DNA of 64,000 nucleotides, from positions 2,508,441 to 2,572,440 of the forward strand of contig JANPWX010000126.1 in the NCBI GenBank assembly GCA_024734555.1, in the 5' to 3' direction. Positions 1-11,769 of the stretch are shown here, piece by piece (within the stretch, counting starts at the first letter, position 1; each line of letters begins with the position of its first letter). This DNA comes from Trochalopteron elliotii. Lineage: Eukaryota > Chordata > Aves > Passeriformes > Leiothrichidae. Below the pieces are notes generated by a model, which worked only from the letters and a program-made list of their open reading frames with translations, was not told the origin of the DNA and searched no databases. Made by a program: the position numbers and the translations under genes.

Positions 1-1235
1 ATCACCTAACACCTCCAATTGATGCCTGGTCATAATTATGGATACTTGTAAGTGTGAGGTGACAGACTGTTGGCTTGTGGTCCCTAAATAAACCATCTTG
101 CCCTGCCTTGGACAGCAAGAGAGGGCTGGGATAGGTGGACCTCTGTTCTGGTCCAACTGAACACATTCAGGATTCCTTGGATATGATGGTTTCCAGAATA
201 CAGACAGAATTCAGATTTCAAATGGGTTCCAATACCTTAAAAATACAGCAAAGGGACCTGCAATCCACAAGGGCAAAATTAATCTCTAGGAACAAGATAA
301 AAGGTAAAAAGATAAGATTAAAAAATAATTAATGCCTTAAATAATTATATGCCTCTCCATTGGAATTGTTAAATCTAAAATGGTTAAAAAAAAAAAAAAA
401 AGAAAGAAGACATAATTTATTATTCTGTTGACAATCCTCCATCCTTTATTCCTGGCCAACAATTTGAAGTTTTTATGTAGGTTTTCTTGTCTCTTCAGTC
501 TCTTAGATCTCTAATGACAAGCATTTAAAAGCAATTAATTATGTATGATGATTGTCATCTGACATTTGTTCTGTCTAGTAAGTATCCATTATAGAATTAT
601 AAACTCATTGTCTTCCTCCTGCATTTTGTGTGTCATGAATGTTATTAAAGTGGTTCTGTCCTATACAGATGCTTTCCCTTGAATGCAACATTTCTTAACT
701 TAATAAAATACTAAATGCATTAAGACCCCTTTGATCCTGGAAACTGGTCTAGAGATGGAGAGGGGAATGTACAAAGTATTACAACAATAATACCATGAAC
801 TTTATGCTCCTTTCTATTCATGCTTCATTAGCTTCTATCAGCCTGAATCAGAGACAAGGTCCCATGGTGCTGGAAACTCTGAATATCACAGTGAAAAAAA
901 ACATGCCTCTCTGAAAAAAACCCTGAGCAGCTGTGATAGTTGGGGACAATCATTCCCAGAGAGACCTAAAGGGCCTGGAGGGACTATGGAGTGTTCTTCA
1001 AAATAAGAACTGCCTTGGAGGCTGGGAAGCTCTCTGGAAGTGTGGCAGGAGGCAAAGCAGCACAAAGACACTGAACTGCTTCTACTGCCCAGCAGCTGGA
1101 ACAAAGAGACAGGCAGTGACATCTGACCACTTTCAAGGCAATTAGGTCTTGGCTTCTTTCAGATGAGGCCAATGAGACACAGGAATCAGTAACAGACAAG
1201 TGTTCCTTAACCCTAGAGTCTCCAAGACACTAGGC
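1..1235. other. Unique intergenic sequence, no gene seen
   Basis: AT-rich single-copy-looking sequence. The open frames on both strands are under 80 codons and resemble no family I know. A 16-base A run occurs at 386-401, but no retroposon body is recognisable upstream of it. Confidence 0.5.
386..401 (+). repeat. Poly(A) run
   Basis: Sixteen consecutive A residues followed by an A/G-rich stretch. It could be a microsatellite or the tail of an unrecognisable retroposon. No target-site duplication was identified. Confidence 0.7.
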
Positions 1236-1239
1236 TGCA

Positions 1240-1690
1240 AAATTTGGAGTGTTCTTAGCTCAACATGGCTATGACCCTTCTGATGGACCTAAGGAGCACC
1301 CTGAAGTAGAGCTTTCTCTAACTACTGCAGAAGTGGCTTACAGCTTTTGAGACTTGGATGAGGATCATTGATTTGAGGGAGAGCTGACAGATGGCAGAGG
1401 AGAGCAGGTCCCCTCTAATGTGATAGAAGTTTCAAAGGGTGACATGGTGAGCATTGAGCCTCCATAGCCAAGTGAGCTCTTGCAGAATGCAGACCATGAA
1501 GTGAGATTTTGCAGCAAAGGCATGGGCAATGGTGGAAAAAGGGATGGTCTTGACAAAGAAATCCATGTCATTGTGTTGGCTGATAGACCAGGAGCTACAG
1601 AGCTACACTTAATCAAGTGTCAGTACCTTATCCAAGAAATATCATTCTAGTCAAACAATTTGGAAGAAGTATTGCTGTTGGCTGGGAGCC
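1240..1690 (+). pseudogene. Possible decayed coding fragment, parent unknown
   Basis: One plus-strand frame, read through several in-frame stops, gives protein-like text. Stretches such as HGYDPSDGPKEHPEVELSL (from about 1263) and DKEIHVIVLADRPGATELHL (about 1553-1612) are rich in acidic and hydrophobic residues and are separated by TGA, TGA and TAG stops. I do not recognise the family. The stop density is only slightly below random, so this could be chance. If real it would be a processed or unitary pseudogene. No poly(A) tail or intron boundary settles which. Confidence 0.22.
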
Positions 1691-1699
1691 TCCACTTGT

Positions 1700-2825
1700 G
1701 CTGGCTGTGTAGATATTAAATGTTTTCTATAACCAGTCAGCTCAGAGACTCAAGCACTGATTGAAGACTTGGATTTTGAGAAGTCTGACCTACCAAACTC
1801 TACTTCAAAGTGTAATATAGAAAGGAAATTCCTGTTAGAGGCAACACACCATCCTAGTAGGGAGAGACTTCCAAATAGCTCCAAAATGTTTAACACTTAG
1901 GAGCATCATCCTGTTTTAACAGAGGTCACTTGGATGCCAAGCAGCAATTATTTACATGCTGTGTGCCCTAATGAAAGGTACGTGCCATGAGGCAGAGATC
2001 CACTGGTCTGTGTTCCAAAGCTTGGACCCAACCCTCAGCAAAGAGCAAAAGTGGAAGTGTGACCTCAAGATGTGAAATGATCCATTAGCCAAGAGCAGGA
2101 GCAAAACTCAGCACCAGTGGGATTTGTTGCTCCAGCCACACATCATCAATGAACATTTTGTATATCAGCTGCTAAAAATGCCAGATTTTCCAAAGGAATG
2201 GTGTAAAGTGTGACTCACAGCTAAATTATATGTGGAGAATTTAAAAATAAGTGAACATTCAAATATTTACATTTAAATAATATTATAGAATATGATTATT
2301 TATTTAGACCAGTGGAAGGTTTACTGGTTTTTGAAGCATTGTTGGTTTTTGTATCTTTATCTCATTATTTGTTCTGAGATACGAGTGTGTTCTGTGTTCG
2401 GTTTTTGCAAACATGGATGTTGGAGATGGCTTTCTTGTGATACAGGCTTACTTAATGCAACATATTTCATGTCGTTTTTCAGCATTTGCTCTTAAACCCA
2501 CTATTTAATGAAGTTTAAACTTGTAAAACCTTATGAGAGTTATCTTGTCCTTGCACTGTGTTTAGTTTCACAGTTAACTCCTGAATAAATCTGATGAGAA
2601 GGGGATTTTGCAGATGTGAAGTGACAAGGTCTAGGTGGATTCTACTGATTTGTGTGGAGAAGGCAATCTGTCCCTCCCAGAGGTGGGGACACTCGTGTGC
2701 CAGTGACATCCTGCACATCCACACTGCCCAGGAGCTGGACTGGCTCCTGGCCTGTCTGTACGAGCACCTAAAACTCTATCAGTGATTTAGACGGCGCTTT
2801 TAAAATCTTTTCAAATTGTGAGCCT
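1700..2825. other. Unique sequence, no gene seen
   Basis: Mixed composition, with an AT-rich core at about 2220-2300. Short frames on both strands overlap each other around 2515-2785 and carry no recognised motif. No repeat family was identified. Confidence 0.45.
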
Positions 2826-2829
2826 TAGG

Positions 2830-3160
2830 TGGTTTTACAGCGAGGTACAGAACAGAGGAAACTTCACCTTACTGCTGGCGTCACACTGCCCTTTGTTCCT
2901 CCCTGCCGGGTGTCTCAGAGCCCCCGTGTATCAAATACAAAGGGAAAAGGGAACAGTCGCTCCCAGACCCCGGCACGGAGCGGCTCCCAAGGCTCACTCG
3001 GGGCTGTGGGGACACCATTAGGTGGCAGCAGAGCCCCGGGAACGAGACCCCGCGTCCCTCGAGTCCGGCCGTGCCCCAAATGTCCCTTCTCTCCTCCACG
3101 GCAACAGTGTCGCCTTCAGCGGATTTTAAAAAGGAATTTTTAAAGCAAAACACGTGCTCT
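2830..3160. promoter_or_regulatory. Small CpG-rich patch containing a CTCF-like site
   Basis: The segment is much richer in G+C and CpG than the surrounding AT-rich DNA, with CpGs concentrated at about 2880-3090. It carries a CTCF-like motif near 3015-3030. No TATA box or splice donor was found, so an insulator or orphan CpG island is as likely as a promoter. Overlapping ORFs on both strands here are probably by-products of the GC content. Confidence 0.4.
3015..3030 (+). promoter_or_regulatory. CTCF-like binding motif
   Basis: CCATTAGGTGGCAGCA matches the CTCF core consensus (CCAnnAGRKGGCRS) closely on the plus strand, including the invariant AG and GGC positions. It sits inside a CpG-rich patch. 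Occupancy cannot be judged from sequence. Confidence 0.6.
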
Positions 3161-3179
3161 TCATCAATGTGATACACTT

Positions 3180-5405
3180 AGCTCTTCTTACAGCATATAA
3201 ACTCTCTAGAGTTTCCCGTCCTTAAAATATTTTCCCCTGCTACCGGTGTGTTCAGCCCGTTGAGAACCCAGGTCTGCAAAATGACCAGGGCTGAGCGGCT
3301 CTGCCAGACACACACAGGACAATCCACAGGGTGGTCCCAAGGAAATCGCAGGAACTGGAGCCCACACACTCGTGCTTGCCCCGCTGCATGAAATGCTCTT
3401 TTTCAGCAAAGCTGACACAGGCTGCATGCACTCATGGGTGCCCTCCTCTCCTCTATTTTTAGCTCAATTTGATGGAGTAGACTCGGTGGAATAACATAAC
3501 CTAACATTAACCCAAGTGTAGTTTTATAATTCCAGTATTTCAAACCCCCTAATGTTGTTCTTACCAAGAAGAAGTCGGAGTGGCATCCACTGAAGGGGAT
3601 ACACTTTGCTATGACTTTTGCCCCTGACCTTTCCAGCACAGCACATTTTGTTCCTGTGACCCAAGCACAACTGTTAAGCTGTCACATCCATGCAGAAGGA
3701 GGACACAGAGCTGGCATTAGCAACTTGCTGCTTATTCATAGACTGTGACAAGAAGACAGATCCACAAAGCAGGATCCAGCCCTTCAAGCTGGCAAATTTA
3801 GAGCATGCTGGTTGGCAAAAAGGTGCATTTGTAGTAGTTATTTGTCTTCTTCATGATGTTCAGTGGATATGCCTTTACTCCTTGTTGCTTGCAGGTAGAG
3901 ATGTGATGAACGTGGTTTGGCAGGGAAAGTTTAGATTTATCTTAAAATAAATTACTAAAGAAAATAAATCCTTATGTGACTTATTTCCCCCAGATGACCA
4001 AAAGCATGTCCCCAGTCAAAATGGCATCCTCCATTCTGTAATGGGTTCAATTCTGGCTACATGCAAGGGGACAAATGCCTCCGGCCCCTGTTTCCATGGG
4101 TGCCTGTCCAGTCACAGTGAGCTCATCCTTTCACGTGTTAAAATAAGGGAGTAACACCTGTGACAGTCAAACCACAAGTGGACTTGTGTCCACATGATTG
4201 AGAAAGCCTGAAGTGAGTCAGAGGAATTGTTCTGCCACTTTGGATCTGGCTCCCAGTCCATGATTCTTCACATTTATTTACCTAAAGGATCTTTTCCATA
4301 ACGGGTGGAATAGCAGTGTTCCTCAGGTGTTGACTGCTCCTTCTGCATTCCCCAATTCCCCTTCAGAAAAACAGAAGGGTGGCAGAAGTATTGCCAGAGC
4401 AGACGATGACTGTCAACTTCTGCTGTCTCTTCTCATGCTTCCCAGATATTCAATTATTAAAAATTTAAGAATACATTTTAAATCACCTTAATTTCTAGTT
4501 CTTCATTACTAAACAGTGTCATCATTTTCATTCAGATCATACCAGCGACTTCAGAAAGATCCAGCACAACAATGTCTATAACTGATCTGTGAAACCCCAA
4601 GATCAAGAAATTGTTCTTTTTTTATTAATGCTATTCATCTCAAAATCAGAGGACATGAATAAAGTTCTTAATGCTTCAAATAATCAAATCACAAAGTAGG
4701 AAACCATCCCAGTTTTAAATCAAACTCATCAAACGTGATCTCTGAAAGGCTCCCAGGTGACAAGAAACATGATAAAGACAAAAATCATTTTTCAGCAGCA
4801 TTTACATTGTGTTCTATATTGCAAAATAGCTCTTCAAACTCTAGCAGAATTCTCCATTGCTTACCTTACCCTACTAAAGAAAGACAAAGAGGACAGGGAG
4901 AACATAGCTTCCATGGCTTCTGGCTTTTAGAAATTACCTGCTAAGTGTGTAATTTTAAAGTGATTGTCTTCCATTAGGGCTACAATAAACAGCATGGTGG
5001 AAAATTCTATCTGATTAGCTGTTCTAATGAGCTGCAGGAGGTTGTGGAGGCCAGAGCTGTAGAATCTTAAACATTGCATCACTGATTACAAACCTGCCTC
5101 TGAATTAATCAGATAATGAAGTGCATAGATTTAATGAACCTTATGCTGATCAACAAATTATCAATGATTCTTGCAGATTTTTGGCAGGCTAAACACCTTT
5201 TTAATAAGATTTCCTAAAGTAGAAAGTTTATAAATAAAAGTATGTGCTCTATATATAGTTTTTAATGCAATAACTAGTAGATATAAACTTTATAATTTAC
5301 ACAATTACTTAATTTACTCACAGTGTGTTTAAGTTCCTGTTGGGGCTCTGGGGGGCTGTTATTATCACAGATGCAATTTAATTGAGACAGCAGCAATTAA
5401 AGATG
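3180..5405. other. Unique intergenic sequence with an AT-rich candidate conserved element
   Basis: No gene or clear transposon was seen. The part from about 4970 to 5405 is markedly AT-rich with many TAAT/ATTA cores, the composition often found in homeodomain-bound developmental enhancers. Conservation cannot be tested here. Confidence 0.35.
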
Positions 5406-5965
5406 AGCTAAATCTTGAGAACTTTTAACTGCAATCTCACTGGAACAAGTGGAACTCTGACCTGGTGTGAGAGAACAGGTTTTAGGCATTGCCAATATTG
5501 GTACTGTGGGCAAGTCCATGTTCCTAAACCCAAACCATCCCTTTTGGTAGAACTACTCCCCACGCCAGCATCACCCTGCCCCTGCCCTGATCTCCTGGTG
5601 TCCACCCTGCATTGTTCCCCCTCCAGCCATTTCTTTTCCCTCCATGTTTCATTCCTGTTGCTGGAGTTTAATTCCACACTTCCATTTTGCAGAACAAGTG
5701 CCCAGTTCCCCAAGGCATTGTCCCTGGCAGGAGAACCCAACCAGAGGATGTCATTGGGACACCCCACACATCTGCCCTGTGCTGTGCCCAGCCAGCCTGG
5801 GGCCACTCCCTGTGAGACACAGCCAGAAATGGCCTCACCTGCTCCTTCTCCTGAGTTTTGGAATGTTCTGCTCTTGGGATCTCTTTTGATTTTGTGCTTA
5901 GTCACCAACTTAATACTCACTGAAAGATCAAAGTTATTACTGTTAAAATCTAATATACTGCTCTT
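5406..5965. other. Moderately GC-rich unique segment with a chance ORF
   Basis: Overlapping frames of 194 codons (plus, 5415-5999) and 170 codons (minus, 5408-5920) cover the same DNA. Neither has a recognised domain. The plus frame ends inside a CR1/L3-like repeat tail, which argues against it being a real gene. Confidence 0.45.
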
Positions 5966-5968
5966 GGC

Positions 5969-6041
5969 TACTGATGGATCTGGGGTATGGACTAGATAGG
6001 CCTTTGCTCTGATCTAGGATGGCACGTCTTATGTTCCTATT
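5969..6041 (+). mobile_element. CR1/L3-like LINE 3' end remnant
   Basis: The text around GGACTAGATAGGCCT, then CTGATCTAGGATGGC and CTTATGTTCCTATT, resembles the 3' end common to amniote CR1/L3 elements (consensus like GGACTAGATGGGCC..TCTTATGTT). Only the tail survives, as is usual for 5'-truncated CR1 copies. The assignment is from memory of the family. Confidence 0.6.
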
Positions 6042-8352
6042 ATCACTTAAAATTTACTTTTCCCAAAGGGATGTGCTTGTAGAAGTCCATCTGTCAAGTG
6101 ATTCATGACAAGTGGACATAAAAGAGAACCGAATATGACTAACTGAATACATTAAAAAAATTAAACAAGTATCCCTGGCAAATGAATACTTGAAAGAGCC
6201 TAAATAAAAACACTAAGAACTTGAATTTGTCACCTCTCTAGTCTCTGTTTGCACTTTAAGTGGTTGCACCTTTGATGAAACATTTTTTTAATGTTATGTA
6301 TTGCCCTTTTCTTATAAAAACATGTGTGGCTTTTCTTTCTATCTCAGTTGTTTTGAATTAAAAGAAGAAGAGGCAATTACAGAAATATCAAAGAAAGAGA
6401 CAGAAGCAGTCGCATGGATCAGATTATTATCTCATTGAAATCCAGGGGCCTGTTATTTGCAAGTTCAGTCAGACCAGGATTCATCCTCAGTGCCTGGAAC
6501 AGTGGCAAATTGGTTTTAATCTCTGCACATTTCTCATCTGTGCCCAATATGATTTATCCTGCAATGCTAGGTTCTTGGTATTTATCTGGATAGCTTTTAA
6601 TAAAGATTGAATAAAAATGCCAAACTTATTTTGTAAAGTAAATTTTGTAAGAAATTTCATTTTTATTTCAATTCTCAACTTCAAATATTCAGAGTCACTG
6701 TGAAAGTAGAGCTGTTTGACAGACTTTTTGAGAGTACTTTTTACAATGTTTGCTGCTGAGGAGTGGGAATAAGCTCAATTTTATGACAATAACCATTTTA
6801 CACATTATTCCCAATATCAATGTGTATCTTTCAAGTGGTGCCATGTGTGTTGTAAACAAGGTATCATTGTGATTCTGATAGGGCATAATCAGAATAGATC
6901 AACCAATGCACATGTGAGAGGTGGAATGCCACACCACTGACACTTTCATAAAATAATCAGATAATCTGATTTTTCTGCCAAATGCAGATAAAGTATTGTT
7001 TACTGTGGGTTTGAGGGTGATGTGTGCCTCTAAAATGTCTTTTTCTAAGCACAATTTTGAACACCAATTGTCTCATTGCTTTGGAGTTTTCATGAAAGGC
7101 TTAATTCATAATGTTAGAAACCAAGACCTTACCAGTTTCAGAAGATAAAGATATATATTTGGAAACTGGAGATTGTGTTTATCCTCAGGAAATATCCACA
7201 CACTCAGAAATGAAGCCTAACTATTTAACATAGCACCTTTTGCTATAAATTAACCCACTATCTCTTATCCTTAGGTGTTCGTGTACCTAAGGAGTGATGG
7301 TTTTAAAATACAAATATAAAATAGAAACACCATTTACATTTTTGGAGTCTTGCAGCTTCCCTCATTACTTTTCTAAATTTAATGAAGACAGTTCTGTCAG
7401 CCTTTCCTCACAGGTCATGTTTTCTCAATCTCTTAGTGCTTTAACTTTCCCTCTCTTTCTCTGCCTGCCCACTTTTGCTCTTTTCAGACTGCAGGGTCCA
7501 GGCAAGATCCAGCAATCTGGCTTGAGTCTCACAAGTGCTAAATTGAGCAGAGCAGCCACCCCCTATTTCCATATGTGCCTTTTGCAGACACATTCAGTCT
7601 GGGATGGATAACAACTCTTCATGCCATGCAGCTACTAACCAAAGAGGAAAAATCATTCTTGATCTTCAGCTAATTAAATGGCTGAGAGTTACCAAACCTC
7701 CATGTGTGCCAGCACTGAGCAGGCTCGGTGCCATCCCAGCTGTGGGCTATGGCAGAGAAGGCTGAAGAGAGATCTGTTTGATGGGTCAAAGAAAGTTCTT
7801 GGCAGGCAACACCAGCTCTTGGTCAGATGTTATGCAGTCCTGTTTTATATCTTGTCTTTTATGTATGAAATTCTTGTGGAGTTCTCAATAATGAAACTCC
7901 TGTTGCTCTTTTGCATGTTGTTCCAATGTCTGAAAATCTACAGACTGAAAATCTAGGTGCTTTTGTTTATGGATGCTTGAATTCACATATTTGCTATTGA
8001 AAGTTATTGCCCATCCATTTAACAAATCTAACATTTCCACATGGTTCCCAAATTCCCTCACCTCAAGGTCCTTCAGGGCATGTAGTTAAAATTAGATGGA
8101 AAGTCTGTATGTGGTGTAGACAGATTTATCTGTAAATCTTTAAACAATAGAAGATATGCAGAACACTAATGGGTCAATGTATATTAGTTATATGAAGTTG
8201 AGAATTCAGGCAAGTTTATAAAGTGGCTTTTCTTTGTAATTTTCCCTAATTTTCCTATGTCTTCCTTGAAAGTGTTTTGGGGCATTCAGTGGACATTCAC
8301 AAGCAAAAACTATTGCTATGCAAGTGGATTAGAATGTGGGTGGGACTTTAAA

Positions 8353-8398
8353 GAGAATAGAATAGATGACAGAATAAACAGGAATAGAATAGAAAAGA
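8353..8398 (+). repeat. Degenerate GAATA-type simple repeat
   Basis: Imperfect iterations of AATAGAATAGA over about 45 bases. Confidence 0.5.
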
Positions 8399-9998
8399 AG
8401 AAAAACAGATCAGTTTATAATTATACTACATGCATGGAGAGGGCTAAATTCACTGCTGTCTTCAGTTGCTCCAACTCTCTTGATTTAAATGAATTTCTGT
8501 CCATTTACTCCAACCTGAGCAGATGTGCTGGCCAAGTACATTTGAAAGGTTCCAGAGTATCTGCTCACACAACTGAGGACTCTCTAGATTAACTGCCTGT
8601 GCAGATTTGAGTGACCCAAGCACCAGACATTCACCAATCACTCAGGCCTGCTGGCACCCTGGACCTGTGGCTGCTTTCTGAGCTGTGCAGAACTGTGAAG
8701 GCTGCAAGTCAAATCTACTTTAGCTGAGCAAAGCACCTTGGATGCCAGTTTTTGAATGTATAGCTCTATAAATCTCAGTATGGCCTTTTGAACTGTGTAT
8801 TACTACAGAACTGTGGGAAATCCCTTTTGGGAGAGAAGTGGCACAGTTGATATTTATCACTACGAAGTCTATTGCAACACACTGTCTCTTTCCTTTGAAA
8901 TAAAAGCTTTTGAATAACAGATGATCAACTATATTCACACCCCAAGCGAAACCTGAATATTTCTGGCATTTTGCCAGTATCGGCTTGGGTGTGAAATATT
9001 TGACATTTTGCATTAATTTTTTACAGTAATAAAAGCACTTTCTCAGCTAAAATCTCCTTTGCCATCCAGGAAGTGCCACTGGGCTTGCAGCTACTCCAGA
9101 ATCGTACTCAGTGAATCTGTGTGCCATGACTGAAGGCAGCTGTAGGCCTGGGCTCCCTGAGCACATACAGATGTCACCATGGTACAATCACTGACCCCAC
9201 CTACAATGTGACAGGTTAGCAAGAAGCAATACTTTGGGATATATTTTGATAAAGGTAATTGCATTAATCTATGCACATGACCAGTGAAACAAGGCTGCTG
9301 TCCAGTCTGTGTGCAATGTGGCTGAGCTAGCACCAAGAGGCATCTTACCTCAGCAGTTCCAAAATGTCTTAGCTCTGCAACCTGAATGTAGCATTAACTT
9401 ATCTTCCTCTCTCATGTATTGGCATTTCTTTCCTTTGGGGAAGGAGGCATAAGATTTTAATTAACTGAGAAAGAAGATGTTAACCTTCTAACAGGGATCA
9501 GTCACAGAGTGAGTTCCGAGTTAATTCCAAATTTAAATGATCACCAGTGGTCATTTGAGTGTTGCTGCTACCAGGGTCAGTGTTCCTCTCTCCAGGAGAT
9601 GAGCAGTCACCAAACTAAACTCCACTTTTGTACAGTTTTGGGAACAGAGGCTGGCCAATCTGTGAGGACCCATGGAGCAAAGGCTGACAGATTTCAGACC
9701 ACTGAGCTGCCCAGCTCCTGCTGAGATTCAGTGAGGGAACAGATCACATCATCTCTGCAGGACCTTCCTGAGAAAGCACAGCTGTCAGTCCTACTTCCAA
9801 TGTCTCAAACTGTCTTAGCTGTAATTAAATAGAGAGAAGGAATAAATATTTCTCTCTCTACTACAACAGTCAGTTCTAGCATTCAATTCATCTCCAAGCA
9901 GAGATCTGCCACTTGGAATTTCACAGGACAGAAAGAATGCTGCCACTTGTGGATATGAATTTTTACAAGGGAACACTTGTAGGTGTGAGGTTTAGGGT

Positions 9999-10035
9999 CT
10001 CACTTGTGGCTCATTTAAAGCTCACTTGTGGCTCA
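9999..10035 (+). repeat. Short direct repeat, 22-bp period
   Basis: CTCACTTGTGGCTCA occurs at 9999-10013 and again at 10021-10035, separated by seven bases. It is a small local duplication. Confidence 0.75.
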
Positions 10036-11433
10036 GCTACCCTTGATTTAAAAAGGCATGAAAGCCCCTCATGATGCAAACAGAAACCCAAGACCCTTGA
10101 CCCTCTAAAGCCATGATCTGAACAAAAGTTTTGTCCTTAAATTGCTTAGAAGAATTTGTAATCACTTCAGGACTTCTATCCTCTTCCTATAGGTGAATAA
10201 GGAATGGTTTCATACTTCAAATACTCTCTTACTTAAAAGGAGTAAATAACTGGATTTTACCTCTTTAAACAGGAAAATTGCACCACGAGACACAGTCCCA
10301 TGAGATCTCCAGGTTATGTGAGCTTCTCTCCTGGTCAGTGGACACTGTCAACAGCAGAACTGCAGTCTGCAAAATTTTGCATTTGGATGCTCCTAACTTC
10401 CACCTAAACCTGTTCTACAATTTTATTTCTACCAAAAAATAATTGGAAAAAAGTGTAAAAAGAAGAAAGGCCCTATACCTTAAAGGTGTTTAATTCCATG
10501 ATAATGGATCTACATAGGCATCTGCTGGCCAGAAGACTTCCCTGCTCCTTTATATTGTTAAGGCATGACCTAGTGGGCAGGAAATTAGGCACACACACAA
10601 CTTACCCTCTTTCTGACTCCCACAGAAAGAGGATACAGAAAAGCTGGTGGGGGAGAAGAGGATGGAGCAAGAGGGAATGGGAGGCAGAATGATCACAATT
10701 GTTCCAGCTCCTCATCACACCATTTTTATCCGTGACCACCTCCAGTGATGGATGCTTTGCCTGGGATGCTTTGGGAGAGCCCTGGCCTGTAAGAACAACC
10801 ATGGGCATGTGATACTCAGATGAGAACAAGAGGCACTGTGAAACCCCTGTACACTCCATGCTGCCTGAAATACTGAAAGCCACTTTTAGGAGACAATTTA
10901 CAGAAAAATAAAAAAGTTTACAAACTGGTTTATGAGACATTTAAATGGTTCTTGAGGGGGGGTCTTTATAATTGAATTATAAGAACAAAAGAAATCTGAG
11001 GAGCAGGCAGAGGCATTAAGGCCCAACATGCTTGACCTCATTTGGTTTAATTGCACTGCTGGCTCTCTCACTATAACCTTCACTTGGACAACAGTCTCTG
11101 GAAATCATTTAAACTCCTTGCTTCAGTTGCCTTTGCTAGTGATTTAGTCAATAATTTTATTGCCTCTTTGGTAAAGTAGCTCTGAGTGCCCCAGTCTTTA
11201 ATTAAAAACCTCTTAGGTTTGAATCTTTTACCAATATGAACATATTTATCCAAGATCTTTATCAGAACCTTCTGTAAATTTTATAACTTCCCCCTAATCA
11301 TCATGAGGATGCTGTTTTCCATTGTGGATGAACCCAGGTCCCCTTGCACTGTCCCTCTGTCCAGAGCAGGGCACAGAGCTGAGGGCAGGCTGAGCTCTGC
11401 ACAGCTCCTGGAGGTGCCAGTGGGAGGGTGGCC

Positions 11434-11513
11434 AGGGCAGCAGGGACAGCAGGGACAGCAGGAGCAGCAGGGACAGCAGGGACAGCAGGGACAGCAGGAG
11501 CAGCAGGGACAGC
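11434..11513 (+). repeat. 9-bp minisatellite (GGGACAGCA / GGAGCAGCA)
   Basis: Nine-base units GGGACAGCA and the variant GGAGCAGCA iterate about eight to nine times. Because the period is a multiple of three, all frames stay open: Gln/Gly-rich on the plus strand (frame 11303-11572) and Leu/Ser-rich on the minus strand (11294-11569). These ORFs are repeat artefacts. Confidence 0.9.
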
Positions 11514-11599
11514 CTGCTTCCCACCATCAGGTGTTCAGCCAGCTCTCTCCCAGGGGGGATCCTGAGCACTAGGGCTGACTGTCACACTGTCCTCCAGTC

Positions 11600-11768
11600 C
11601 CAGGATAAGGCCCAACCTTTCTGCCTCAGTTTCCCTTTCTGCAAAATTCTGGTAATTGTGGTGGACACCTCAAGGGGGAGGGGGTTCAGACAGATTAATG
11701 AGCTTTTTGTGAAGTGCTTTGAATATGAATATTGCTATGGATAGTAAGTGCTAACTATCAATTATTAA
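11600..11768 (-). mobile_element. MIR-type SINE remnant
   Basis: In the usual reverse-complement reading of MIR, CTGCCTCAGTTTCCC (11621-11635) is followed by a CTGCAAAATTCTGG equivalent of the CTGTAAAATGGGG block. Then come GAAGTGCTTTGA (11711-11722) and ATAGTAAGTGCTAACTATC (11741-11759). The order and spacing fit the MIR core and 3' region, so the element lies on the minus strand. Confidence 0.82.
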
Positions 11769-11769
11769 G

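Larger units (their letters stand above)
6050..11300. other. Unique intergenic sequence, no gene seen
   Basis: AT-rich DNA with only short unrelated frames of 112 codons or fewer. No exon, tRNA or transposon body was recognised. It contains a minor GAATA-rich stretch near 8353-8398 and a short direct repeat at 9999-10035. Confidence 0.5.

Noticed and set aside
5408..5999. 194- and 170-codon ORFs on opposite strands
   Set aside because: They overlap each other, have no domain, and the plus frame ends inside a LINE tail.
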